Below are positions 46,183-54,339 of a stretch of DNA of 64,000 bases, in pieces. This DNA comes from Tahibacter aquaticus (GTDB lineage Bacteria > Pseudomonadota > Gammaproteobacteria > Xanthomonadales > Rhodanobacteraceae), in NCBI RefSeq assembly GCF_004363655.1, contig NZ_SNZH01000012.1, positions 1-64,000 on the forward strand, written 5' to 3'. The notes beneath the pieces were generated by a model. The model was given only the letters and a program-made list of their open reading frames with translations. It searched no databases and was not told the origin of the DNA. Within the stretch, counting starts at the first letter, position 1; each line of letters opens with the position of its first letter. Made by a program: the position numbers and the translations under genes.

Positions 46183-46680
46183 CTACTTGTTGCGCTTCTG
46201 CGCCGCGCGCGATTCCGCTTTCCACATGCGCTCGTCGTAGAAAAATTCTTCCGCGCTGACGATCTGCAACTGCTCGAATGCGGGCGAAGCCGCGCGCAGC
46301 AGCACGTTGCGCTCGCTCGACGACAGTACGCTGGGTACGCTCAGGCCCAGCGCCTGGGAATGCCGCGCCCAGTGATCGCCGACGGCCCGTGCAGCCGAGG
46401 GATCTTCGCTGCGCCAGTCGACGGATTTGTCGCCAGCGACGTCCTCGAAGTTCTCCACCAGCGCGTCGTCAGGCAGTTGTATGCGCAGTTTCACGTGCGG
46501 AATCGTGCGGAATTCCAGCGCCAGGTGGACGAATTTTTCCAGCAGGGCCAGCGATTCGCCCGATGCGGTATAAAGGACAGCCGTGCCCGCCGAATGCCAG
46601 CGGCCAGGCCAGGCCTTGGCCCCTTCCACCGACAGCGGCGAACGCAGAAATTCCTTGCGGATGATGCGCCAGAGGATCAC
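46183..46680 (-). CDS. RES-domain toxin (NAD+ phosphorylase/ADP-ribosyltransferase-like)
   Basis: 165 residues covering one RES domain. Conserved text: ILWRIIRKEF with the family Arg, GRWHSAGTAVLYTASGESLALLEKFVH with the Gly-Arg-Trp and Tyr/Glu positions, and GDHWARHSQALGLSVPSVL near the end. RES toxins deplete NAD+ when not held by their antitoxin. The ATG overlaps the antitoxin stop (ATGA), the normal antitoxin-first order of res-xre operons. Confidence 0.9.
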   Translation of the reverse strand: MILWRIIRKEFLRSPLSVEGAKAWPGRWHSAGTAVLYTASGESLALLEKFVHLALEFRTIPHVKLRIQLPDDALVENFEDVAGDKSVDWRSEDPSAARAVGDHWARHSQALGLSVPSVLSSSERNVLLRAASPAFEQLQIVSAEEFFYDERMWKAESRAAQKRNK

Positions 46681-47123
46681 GGCACGATGCCGTGATAGAT
46701 CTGCTCCAGCAGCAAGGTGACGGCTTCGGTACCGGCGGCGTTGTCGATCAGGTCCAGCGGAACACGCCCGCCCAGACCGGGCTGCGGCCGCGCCATCCAG
46801 GAACGCACATTCTCGTCGCTGACCAATACGCGCTGCGCCACGCCGAGCACGCCGATGATGCGATACAGCGCGTCGGCTTCCGCGCCGGTGAGATCGGCCT
46901 TGTCCTTGAAGCGTCGCTCCAGCGTGGACGGGCTGACGCGCAGCAGACGAGCCAGGCGTTCGCGCGGAATCCCCAGGGTGGCCACCGCGGCGTCGGCGAC
47001 CGACAAGGCCAGGCCTTTGCGCAACAAGGCGTCAAATTGCAGGGCCGTAGCCGGTACGCGAAAGCGGGCAGTACTGCGGTTGGATTGCAGGAAACGCGAG
47101 ACATCCACGGCCACGGCACTCAT
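46677..47123 (-). CDS. Xre/MbcA/ParS-type antitoxin
   Basis: 148 residues. The central HTH-like part (LSVADAAVATLGIPRERLARLLRVSPSTLERRFKDK) and the C-terminal toxin-binding part (DALYRIIGVLGVAQRVLVSDENVRSWMARPQPGLGGRVPLDLI) are the two halves of the DUF2384 antitoxin family. It neutralises the RES protein and should repress its own operon. The 180-base region upstream to the NTF2-like lipoprotein presumably holds the promoter. Confidence 0.9.
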   Translation of the reverse strand: MSAVAVDVSRFLQSNRSTARFRVPATALQFDALLRKGLALSVADAAVATLGIPRERLARLLRVSPSTLERRFKDKADLTGAEADALYRIIGVLGVAQRVLVSDENVRSWMARPQPGLGGRVPLDLIDNAAGTEAVTLLLEQIYHGIVP

Positions 47124-47304
47124 GCTTTACTCCCAAATGACAGTCAAGTATCCGTCAGATGGGGAATATACGCGGCGATTCCAGCCCACGCCAAGTCATC
47201 GAGGTTGCCGCGGCTGTGCATTTTTGTGGCATGGCGGAGCAAAATGGTGTCGGCGCAGTCGCTCCGGGCAGCGCTGCAGCGAACAGCCGCAGCAGCCCTG
47301 AACC

Positions 47305-47730
47305 TCAGCGCTGCTGCCAGCTCGCGCTGATGCATTGCCACTCGCCACCGTCCCGTTTCCAGCCCGACTCGATGTCGTAGATCGCTCCGCGCTCGGGAAT
47401 CCAGCCGCCGCTGCCACCGGTCAGGGTCGCTGTCATCTTTGCCGTGGCGCGCTCACCCTGCAGATTCACCTCGATCGGCCCCAGCAGCACGCTGATCCCT
47501 TGGTTGCCGAGAAACTGCGCGCGCATCAGGTTGTGCATGGCCGCGCGATCAAAACTCGCATCGGTGCCGATGAAATCGGGCGCGATATGTTCCATGAAGG
47601 CACGCGGTTCGCGCTTTTCCACGGCCTGCTCCATCGCCGCGATCGCGGCGCGGATACGTTCCTCGTCCGGCGTCCGGCTGCAGCCGGCCAGGCCCAGGAT
47701 CAGCAAAACCAGCAACAACAGACGGCGCAT
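47305..47730 (-). CDS. NTF2/SnoaL-like small lipoprotein
   Basis: 141 residues. Lipobox L-A-G-C (Cys17) then an NTF2-like cone fold: [31 protein letters not shown] in the first helices and a C-terminal beta sheet ([19 protein letters not shown]). Such domains serve as small-molecule pockets or as accessory lipoproteins; the function here is unknown. Divergent from the acyl-CoA synthetase gene with a 158-base gap. Confidence 0.75.
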   Translation of the reverse strand: MRRLLLLVLLILGLAGCSRTPDEERIRAAIAAMEQAVEKREPRAFMEHIAPDFIGTDASFDRAAMHNLMRAQFLGNQGISVLLGPIEVNLQGERATAKMTATLTGGSGGWIPERGAIYDIESGWKRDGGEWQCISASWQQR

Positions 47731-47888
47731 GCGCAGCTTTCCGGCAAGAGATCAAGCCCGATTGGCGCATAGACCGATTCTCGCTGCAATGCCGCTTGCT
47801 GCATTTTCCGCCCGTGTGCTCCAATCGGGCGCATACGCCGCTTGACGGTGGCGTTCCCGCCCTTCCCGCATTCGAGGCATCAATCCCG

Positions 47889-49571
47889 ATGAGCATCCAA
47901 CGCCCCTGGCTCGCGAACTATCCATCCGGCGTTCCGGCCGAGATCGATCTTCAAGAGTTTTCCTCGGTCGTTGCGGTACTGGAGTCGGCCTGCGAGCGAT
48001 TCCGCCAGCGCCCGGCCTTTTCCAATATGGGCAAGGTGCTGAGCTATGACGACGTCGATCGCCTGAGCCGCCAGTTCGCCGCCTTCCTCACCGGCGATCT
48101 GGGTCTCAAGCGCGGTGACCGCGTCGCCCTGATGATGCCCAACGTGCTGCAGTATCCGGTGGCGATCTTCGGTGTGCTGCGTGCCGGCCTGACCGTGGTC
48201 AATACCAATCCCATGTATACGCCGCGCGAGCTGAAGCATCAGCTCAGCGATTCCGGTGCCGCCGCCATTGTGGTGCTGGACAATTTCGCCGCGACCGTCG
48301 CCGAAGTACTGCAGGACAGCGCCTGCAAGCACGTCATCACCACCGGCCTGGGCGACATGCTGTCGTTTCCGAAGTCGCTGGTTACCAACCTGGTGGTCAA
48401 GTACGTCAAGAAACTGGTGCCGGCCTACCAGATTCCCGGCCAGATCCGCTTCAACGATGCACTGGCCCGCGGTGCGAAGCAGACATTCCGACGCGCCGAG
48501 CTTACTCACGACGACATCGCCTTCCTGCAATACACCGGCGGCACGACAGGCGTGGCCAAGGGCGCCATGCTCACCCACGGCAACCTCGTCGCCAACATGC
48601 AGCAGGCCTCGACCTGGATAGGCCGCAACGCCAAGCTCGGCGAAGAAATCATCATCACGGCGCTGCCGCTGTACCACATCTTCGCGCTGACCGCGAACGG
48701 CCTCGTGTTCATGAAGTTCGGTGGCCTGAACTACCTCATCACCAATCCGCGCGACATGGCCGGCTTCGTCAAGGAACTGGGCCAGGTACCGTTCACCGCG
48801 ATCACCGGCGTCAATACCTTGTTCAACGGCCTGCTCAACACGCCCGGCTTCGACCAGGTGGATTTTTCCCATCTGCACCTGACCCTGGGCGGCGGCATGG
48901 CGGTGCAGCGTGCCGTGGCGGAACGCTGGAAGAAAGTCACCGGCGTCACGCTGATCGAAGCCTACGGCCTGACCGAGACCTCGCCGGCCGCCTGCATGAA
49001 CCCGCTGGATCTGCCCGAATACAACGGCGCCATCGGCCTGCCCATTTCCTCGACCGAGGTCTCCATTCAGGACGACGACGGCAACCAGCTGCCGATCGGC
49101 GAACGCGGCGAACTGTGCGTGCGCGGCCCGCAGGTCATGAAAGGCTATTGGAACCGCCCGGAAGAAACCGCCAAGGTGCTGACCGGCGAAGGCTGGCTGC
49201 ATACCGGCGACATCGCGCGCATGGACGAAAAAGGCTACGTGTATATTGTCGATCGCAAGAAAGACATGATCCTGGTGTCAGGCTTCAACGTCTATCCCAA
49301 CGAAGTCGAGGACGTGGTCGCCACCCATCCAGGCGTACTCGAAGTCGCCGCCATCGGCATACCCGACGAAAAGTCCGGCGAAGCCGTGAAGATCGTCGTG
49401 GTGAAGAAAGACCCGGCCCTGACCGCTGACGATCTGCGCGCCTATTGCAAGGCCAACCTGACCGGCTACAAGCAGCCGCGCTTCATCGAGTTCCGCGATA
49501 CGCTGCCCAAGAGCAATGTCGGCAAGATCCTGCGGCGCGAATTGCGCGATACGCCGAAAACCGCGGCCTGA
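47889..49571 (+). CDS. fadD: Long-chain fatty-acid-CoA ligase
   Basis: 560 residues, the FadD length. Activates fatty acids to acyl-CoA via acyl-AMP. ATP/AMP motif [13 protein letters not shown] (about 215-228), then [39 protein letters not shown] and the C-terminal catalytic Lys in [14 protein letters not shown]-terminus ERPWLANYP-like ([18 protein letters not shown]) is the FadD start. Start ATG 47889 matches that. It is the CoA-type enzyme, distinct from the fatty-acyl-AMP ligase domain of the left-edge cluster. Confidence 0.95.
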   Translation: MSIQRPWLANYPSGVPAEIDLQEFSSVVAVLESACERFRQRPAFSNMGKVLSYDDVDRLSRQFAAFLTGDLGLKRGDRVALMMPNVLQYPVAIFGVLRAGLTVVNTNPMYTPRELKHQLSDSGAAAIVVLDNFAATVAEVLQDSACKHVITTGLGDMLSFPKSLVTNLVVKYVKKLVPAYQIPGQIRFNDALARGAKQTFRRAELTHDDIAFLQYTGGTTGVAKGAMLTHGNLVANMQQASTWIGRNAKLGEEIIITALPLYHIFALTANGLVFMKFGGLNYLITNPRDMAGFVKELGQVPFTAITGVNTLFNGLLNTPGFDQVDFSHLHLTLGGGMAVQRAVAERWKKVTGVTLIEAYGLTETSPAACMNPLDLPEYNGAIGLPISSTEVSIQDDDGNQLPIGERGELCVRGPQVMKGYWNRPEETAKVLTGEGWLHTGDIARMDEKGYVYIVDRKKDMILVSGFNVYPNEVEDVVATHPGVLEVAAIGIPDEKSGEAVKIVVVKKDPALTADDLRAYCKANLTGYKQPRFIEFRDTLPKSNVGKILRRELRDTPKTAA

Positions 49572-49592
49572 CCACACCTGGTCAGGTGCAAC

Positions 49593-49619
49593 AAAAAGCC
49601 CGCCGATGGCGGGCTTTTT
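49593..49619. terminator. Terminator after fadD
   Basis: AAAAA, GCCCGCC (49598-49604), a GAT loop, GGCGGGC (49608-49614), TTTTT. A seven-pair stem with T-run; can work in both directions, serving fadD and the converging PilZ gene. A second small palindrome, CACCTG-GT-CAGGTG, precedes it at about 49576-49589. Confidence 0.85.
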
Positions 49620-49714
49620 GGTTTGGCAATTCTGCAGTTTTTCCGGCGTTCCGCCATCACGGCAGCGCCTTTCACTTCAGGCCGGAACGTCGATAACCGG
49701 GTGCGCGTCCAGGC

Positions 49715-50062
49715 TCAGTTGCGATAGGCCTCAATCGAATCCGCATAGCCGCCAAGCAGGTTCCAAAGCGGCTCTTCCTTGTTTTCCGGAATCCGCGCAT
49801 AGGCGAAGCCGACACTTTCGTCGGTGACGCGGGCCACGGTCGCTTCGAGATGAATATTGAGTTCGTCGCCGATCATCATGTCCAGCACGAACATGTCACC
49901 AGCCTTGCCGGTGAAATGCTCGGGCCGGCGCACCAGCACGCCAGTAGCAGAGATGTCCTCCAACTCGCTGGACCACGCGTCGCCACCATGCATCATCATG
50001 ACGGCCGAGCGGATCTTCATGCGAGCCGGGCGCATGCCCGTGCGCACGTTGCGTTCATTCAT
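49715..50062 (-). CDS. PilZ-domain protein (putative cyclic-di-GMP receptor)
   Basis: 115 residues. Start ATG 50062 (MNERNVRTGMRPAR) follows AGGA by nine bases; an ATG three codons earlier is possible. The text has an RxxxR-like element near the N-terminus (RPARMKIR) and the second PilZ signature as LEDISATGVLVRR (D/N-x-S-x-x-G). This is the usual c-di-GMP binding layout. The beta barrel continues with GDMFVLDMMIGDELNIHLEATV. Monocistronic; output unknown. Confidence 0.8.
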   Translation of the reverse strand: MNERNVRTGMRPARMKIRSAVMMMHGGDAWSSELEDISATGVLVRRPEHFTGKAGDMFVLDMMIGDELNIHLEATVARVTDESVGFAYARIPENKEEPLWNLLGGYADSIEAYRN

Positions 50063-50209
50063 GCCTAGCATCCTGAAGCCCCCTGTGGTCTCGCTTCTTT
50101 TAGCGAAGCCTCGCGCCAAAATCAAATGGTTGCGAATCACAAATCGTGCCAAAGGCACACAAGCGGCCATCCTGGCGCCGGCCCTGGGGAATAGTCCGCC
50201 TCGACAGGC

Positions 50210-51397
50210 TCAGGATTCCTCAGGGCCAGGCTTGCGCGATTTCAGCACCACGCCACGCACCAGACTGCCACGGCCGAACTTGCGGTTGATGCGGTCAGCC
50301 AGCTGGTCGCGTCCGCCCTGCTCCGCCGGCGCGGCAAACAGGCCGCTCTGGGGAACGGGAGCAAACTGGCTCATGCCGATGCCGAGCAGGCGCAGGCTAG
50401 GGCTTTTCTCCGCTGCCCACCAGCGCCGCAGCAGCTCGCGCCCGGCATCGAGCAACACGTCGGTGGAGTCGCTCGGTTGCGGCAGGCTGAGCTGCCGCGT
50501 ATGCGTCTCGAACGGCGGCTTGCGCAGCTTGACCGTTACCGTGCGCCCTTGCAGGCCGTGCGCACGCAGGCGTTCGCCGACGCGTTCGGCCAGTTGCGCC
50601 AGCCATGACAATGACTGGTCGAGGGTGGTCAGGTCCGTGACAAAAGTGGACTCTGCACTGACCGATTTCTCCTCCGCCGCACTGTCCACCGGCCGCTCGT
50701 CCAGGCCATTGGCCAGGCGCTGCCACAGTGCCGCCTGGTTGCCACAGGCCTGCAACAGCCGGCGCGGTTCGGCAAAACGCAGTTCGCCGACGGTGTGGAT
50801 GCCAAGCCGGTGCAGGCTGGCTTCGGCAACCTTGCCGACCGTCCACAGTCGGCCTACCGGCAGCGGATCCAGCACCGCATGTACCTGGTCGGGCTGGATG
50901 CGCAGGAATCCGTCCGGCTTGGACAGTTCGCTCGCCAGCTTGGCCAGCAGCTTGTTGTGGGCCATGCCGACCGAGGCGTTGAGGCCGGTACGCTGATGGA
51001 TTTCCTGTTTCAGGTAGCGGCCGATGCGCTCCACTTCACCGCCGAACAGGCGCAAACTGCGCGTAACATCGAGGAAAGCCTCGTCCAGCGACAGGCCTTC
51101 GATCTCCGGACTCACCTCGGCAAAGACGCCGAACACCTCGGCCGATACCTCGCGATAGCGGCTCATGCGAACCGGCACGAACAGCGCCTGCGGGCACAGT
51201 CGCTGCGCCGCCAGCGTCGGCATGGCCGAACGGATACCGTAGCGGCGTGCCGCGTAACTTGCCGTCGACACCACGCTGCGCGGGCCCAGCTCGCCGACCA
51301 CCAGCGGCAGGCCGCGCCAGGGCGGGTGGTCGAGCTCCTCGATCGCCGCATAGAACGCGTCCATGTCGACGTGGATGATGGCGCGCAGCTTGCTCAT
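50210..51397 (-). CDS. dinB: DNA polymerase IV (Y family)
   Basis: 395 residues, slightly longer than the 351-residue E. coli protein. Translesion polymerase. Metal-binding acidic sites in IIHVDMDAFYAAIEE (residues 7-21) and SLDEAFLDVT; steric-gate Tyr region FYAAIE; thumb with helix-hairpin-helix VGRLWTVGKVAEASLHRLGI; little finger from about 235. Start ATG 51397 puts the palm strand at the N-terminus. Divergent from the yciO-like gene with a 54-base gap; a LexA box is not obvious. Confidence 0.95.
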   Translation of the reverse strand: MSKLRAIIHVDMDAFYAAIEELDHPPWRGLPLVVGELGPRSVVSTASYAARRYGIRSAMPTLAAQRLCPQALFVPVRMSRYREVSAEVFGVFAEVSPEIEGLSLDEAFLDVTRSLRLFGGEVERIGRYLKQEIHQRTGLNASVGMAHNKLLAKLASELSKPDGFLRIQPDQVHAVLDPLPVGRLWTVGKVAEASLHRLGIHTVGELRFAEPRRLLQACGNQAALWQRLANGLDERPVDSAAEEKSVSAESTFVTDLTTLDQSLSWLAQLAERVGERLRAHGLQGRTVTVKLRKPPFETHTRQLSLPQPSDSTDVLLDAGRELLRRWWAAEKSPSLRLLGIGMSQFAPVPQSGLFAAPAEQGGRDQLADRINRKFGRGSLVRGVVLKSRKPGPEES

Positions 51398-51451
51398 GTG
51401 CGCCAGTGTGCCGCGCTTGACGAAATCCGTCTGCGTGCCCAGGCTCGTCTG

Positions 51452-52069
51452 ATGGCCCAACGCACCGAAATACATCCCGCCAACCCGCAGACGCGGCTGA
51501 TACAGCAAGCCGTTGCCGAACTGGATCGCGGCGGACTCATCTGCTATCCCACCGATTCCGGCTACGCCCTGGGCTGGCGCCTGAACGCCCAGGCAGCACA
51601 GGAACGCGTTGTGCGATTGCGAAAGCTGGACAGCAGGCACAACTTCACTTTAATCTGTCGCAACTTGAGTGAGGTCGGCGCGTACGCCCGCATGCATGAC
51701 GCGGCGTTCCGAATAGTCCGATCCCTGACTCCCGGCCCCTACACCTTCCTTCTCCCTGCGGCTGCCGACGTACCCCGGCACTTGAAGCAGGCCAAGAAAC
51801 GTTCTGTAGGTATCCGAATTCCGGACCATCGCGTGGCATTGGCGCTGGTCGAGGCGTTAGGCGAGCCCCTTTCGAGCTCCAGCCTGATACTGCCGGACGA
51901 GGATATGGCAGGCTGGGAAGTCGACGACCTGTATGACCATGTTGGTTCCGCCGTCGATCTGTTTATCGACAGCGGATTCTGTGGCGACGAACCTACGACC
52001 GTGATCGATCTCCTGGACGACACGCCGCGGCTCGTACGCCAGGGCAAGGGCGAAGTGCCGTTCGCCTGA
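51452..52069 (+). CDS. yciO: YciO/Sua5/YrdC-family protein
   Basis: 205 residues with the YrdC-like fold: GGLICYPTDSGYALGWRLN with the substrate-binding strand, VVRLRKLDSRHNFTLICRNLSEV, SLTPGPYTFLLPA, KKRSVGIRIPDH, and the closing EPTTVIDLLDDTPRLVRQGKG. The text follows the YciO branch more closely than TsaC/TsaC2, so a threonylcarbamoyl-AMP synthase role is possible but unproved. Position next to scpA-scpB-rluB is conserved in related bacteria (recalled, not checked). Confidence 0.85.
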   Translation: MAQRTEIHPANPQTRLIQQAVAELDRGGLICYPTDSGYALGWRLNAQAAQERVVRLRKLDSRHNFTLICRNLSEVGAYARMHDAAFRIVRSLTPGPYTFLLPAAADVPRHLKQAKKRSVGIRIPDHRVALALVEALGEPLSSSSLILPDEDMAGWEVDDLYDHVGSAVDLFIDSGFCGDEPTTVIDLLDDTPRLVRQGKGEVPFA

Positions 52070-52145
52070 GTTCCACGCAATCGGCGATGTGGCGATTCAG
52101 CAGTTCGTTGAACAAGGATTTCGGATGGTTTTGGCCGCGGGGCAG

Positions 52146-52220
52146 GACACGCCGCGCAGTCGTACGCGAAGTACGCCTGCGGGAGGCAATGCCGCATACG
52201 GCCAGACACGCCGCAGTCGT
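52146..52220. repeat. Two near-identical copies of an 18-base sequence upstream of scpA
   Basis: GACACGCCGCGCAGTCGT (52146-52163) recurs as GACACGCCGCAGTCGT (52205-52220), missing two bases. Between them lies a small palindrome CGTAC-GCGAA-GTACG. They sit in the 234-base leader before scpA. Purpose unknown; the region may be a dispersed intergenic element or a structured leader. Confidence 0.45.
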
Positions 52221-52303
52221 TTGTACCCAATGGCCGAATCGGCCCCCTTCTGCCCGCAGGCCGCGGTGAACGCGGCGTAATAGCGAGAGACCAGCGCTTC
52301 TTG

Positions 52304-53218
52304 ATGACTACCGAGCCTGCCGAGCAACTCGCGCCCAGCGAGGGCCAAGGCATTTTCACGCCCGTACCGCAGCAGCAGGAAATGCCGCTGGCGACCGTGA
52401 AAGGCCAGCCCGTGCTGCAGATGCCGCAGGATCTGTACATCCCGCCGGATGCGCTGGAAGTCATCCTCGAAGCATTCGAAGGTCCGCTCGACCTGCTGCT
52501 CTACCTGATCCGCCGGCAGAATCTCGACATTCTCGACATCCCCGTCGCCGAGATCACGCGCCAGTACGTCGACTACATCGAGCTGATGAGCAATCTCAAG
52601 CTCGAGCTGGCGGCCGACTACCTGGTCATGGCTGCCATCCTGGCCGAGATCAAATCGCGCCTGCTGCTGCCGCGCCCGCCGGACGCCGAAGGCATCGAAG
52701 AAGACCCTCGCGCCGAACTGGTGCGCCGCCTGCAGGAATACGAACGCTTCAAGAAGGCCGCAGCCGATATCGAAATCATGCCGCGGCTGGAACGCGACTT
52801 CTCTATCGCCTCGGCCTACGTGCCGGAACGCGCCGTGGTGCGACTGCCGCCGCCGGTGGAACTGAAGGAACTGCTGCTCGCACTGAAAGACATATTGCGC
52901 CGCGCCGACCTCAGCGGCCACCACGCGATCCAGCGCGAAGCACTGTCGGTACGCCACCGCATGAGCGACGTACTCGGCCGTCTCGGCGACGGCGAATTCC
53001 ACAGTTTCGAAAGCCTGTTCAATGTGGAAGAAGGCCGCCGCGGCATCGTCGTGACCTTCCTCGCCATGCTCGAACTGGCCAAGGAAACCCTGATCGAAAT
53101 CGTACAGAACGACGTACCCGGCCCGATCTACATCAAGGCGATGGTCGTCGACGGCGACCATCCGTCGCTGCACGACGACGACGGCCGCGATGCCGCCACC
53201 GGGCAGGAAACGCACTAG
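52304..53218 (+). CDS. scpA: Segregation and condensation protein A
   Basis: 304 residues. Kleisin subunit of the Smc-ScpAB complex that organises chromosomes. The kleisin N-terminus is VILEAFEGPLDLLLYLIRRQNLDILDIPVAEI; YLVMAAILAEIKSRLLLP follows. The first ~45 residues are a Pro/Gln-rich extension. ATG 52304 is preferred over the TTG directly before it. The stop overlaps the GTG of scpB by one base. Confidence 0.95.
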   Translation: MTTEPAEQLAPSEGQGIFTPVPQQQEMPLATVKGQPVLQMPQDLYIPPDALEVILEAFEGPLDLLLYLIRRQNLDILDIPVAEITRQYVDYIELMSNLKLELAADYLVMAAILAEIKSRLLLPRPPDAEGIEEDPRAELVRRLQEYERFKKAAADIEIMPRLERDFSIASAYVPERAVVRLPPPVELKELLLALKDILRRADLSGHHAIQREALSVRHRMSDVLGRLGDGEFHSFESLFNVEEGRRGIVVTFLAMLELAKETLIEIVQNDVPGPIYIKAMVVDGDHPSLHDDDGRDAATGQETH

Positions 53219-54339
53219 TGGATCCGCAACTGCTCAAGCGTATCGTCGAAGCCGTGCTGCTGGCCGCCGCGCAGCCGTTGACGCTGGCCCAGCTCGTGGC
53301 GCTGTTCACGGAAGACGAAAACGTCGGCGGCGAGCAGGTGGCTGCGGCATTGGAGGCATTGACCGCCGATTACGCCGAGCGCGGCATCGAGCTGAAGGAA
53401 GTCGCTTCCGGTTTCCGTTTCCAGATCCGCGAGGATGTGCACAGCTATGTCACGCGGCTGTGGACCGAGCGCCAGGTCAAGTATTCCCGTGCGCTGCTGG
53501 AAACCCTGGCCCTCATCGCCTATCGCCAGCCGATCACGCGGGCGGAAATCGAACAGATCCGCGGCGTGGCCGTGTCCTCGTCCATCATCAAGACGCTGGA
53601 AGAGCGCGAATGGGTACGCGTCGTCGGCTATCGCGACGTACCCGGACGACCGGCACTGTTCGGCACGTCGCGAAATTTCCTCGACTATTTCAACCTCAAG
53701 TCGCTGGACGAACTGCCGCCGCTGGCAGAAATCCGCGATCTCGAAGAGTACGAGCCGCAGCTGGATCTGGCACCGGTGATTCCGCCGTCGCTGGAACTGC
53801 CGCCGGAAGACGAGGCGGCTATCGCTGCCGAGGTCGCAGAAGCCGCCGCCGCGGCCGGCAATGACGCAAACGACGATGATGCAGCTGACGAAATGCTGAC
53901 CGCGGCACCGGCAGACGCAGAAGATGCGGCAAGCGTAGAACCTGACAAAATTGCGGAAATTTCCGCAAACCCACAAAGTACAGAAACAGAAACAGATACT
54001 ACGCAAGGTTTCGACGGCGACGACGAAGCACAGTCGTCTGCCGCGGACGCCGCCGATGGCACGCCCGAAGCCAGTGCCCACACCTCCTTCGTACCCGCCG
54101 CCGACAATGCCGGCCGCAGCGAAGGCCACGAAACCCCGCTCGCCGACCTTGCCGATCAGGACAACGCCGACGAGATAGCCAATCCCGACCCGGTCGACGA
54201 CTGGCCCGACGCGGACGATTCCGCCGCAGGCCCCGCTGACTCCCCCGAATTCGCCGACAGCGATTTTTTCCCGGAAGACGATGACGTCGACCCGGCCGAC
54301 CCCACGACGTCCGACGACGTCCCGGAGCACACCGCATGA
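53218..54339 (+). CDS. scpB: Segregation and condensation protein B with long acidic tail
   Basis: 373 residues, about twice the usual length. Residues 1-180 are a complete ScpB with its two winged helices (LLKRIVEAVLLAAAQPLTL; ALLETLALIAYRQPITRAEI; VVGYRDVPGRPALFGTSRNFLDYF). From about 185 to the end the sequence is Asp/Glu/Ala-rich and presumably disordered (for example DANDDDAADEMLTAAPADAED and FFPEDDDVDPADP). GTG start at 53218 overlaps scpA, and its end overlaps the rluB start (ATGA). The extra tail is strongly acidic, opposite in charge to the RluB tail encoded next. Confidence 0.93.
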   Translation: MDPQLLKRIVEAVLLAAAQPLTLAQLVALFTEDENVGGEQVAAALEALTADYAERGIELKEVASGFRFQIREDVHSYVTRLWTERQVKYSRALLETLALIAYRQPITRAEIEQIRGVAVSSSIIKTLEEREWVRVVGYRDVPGRPALFGTSRNFLDYFNLKSLDELPPLAEIRDLEEYEPQLDLAPVIPPSLELPPEDEAAIAAEVAEAAAAAGNDANDDDAADEMLTAAPADAEDAASVEPDKIAEISANPQSTETETDTTQGFDGDDEAQSSAADAADGTPEASAHTSFVPAADNAGRSEGHETPLADLADQDNADEIANPDPVDDWPDADDSAAGPADSPEFADSDFFPEDDDVDPADPTTSDDVPEHTA

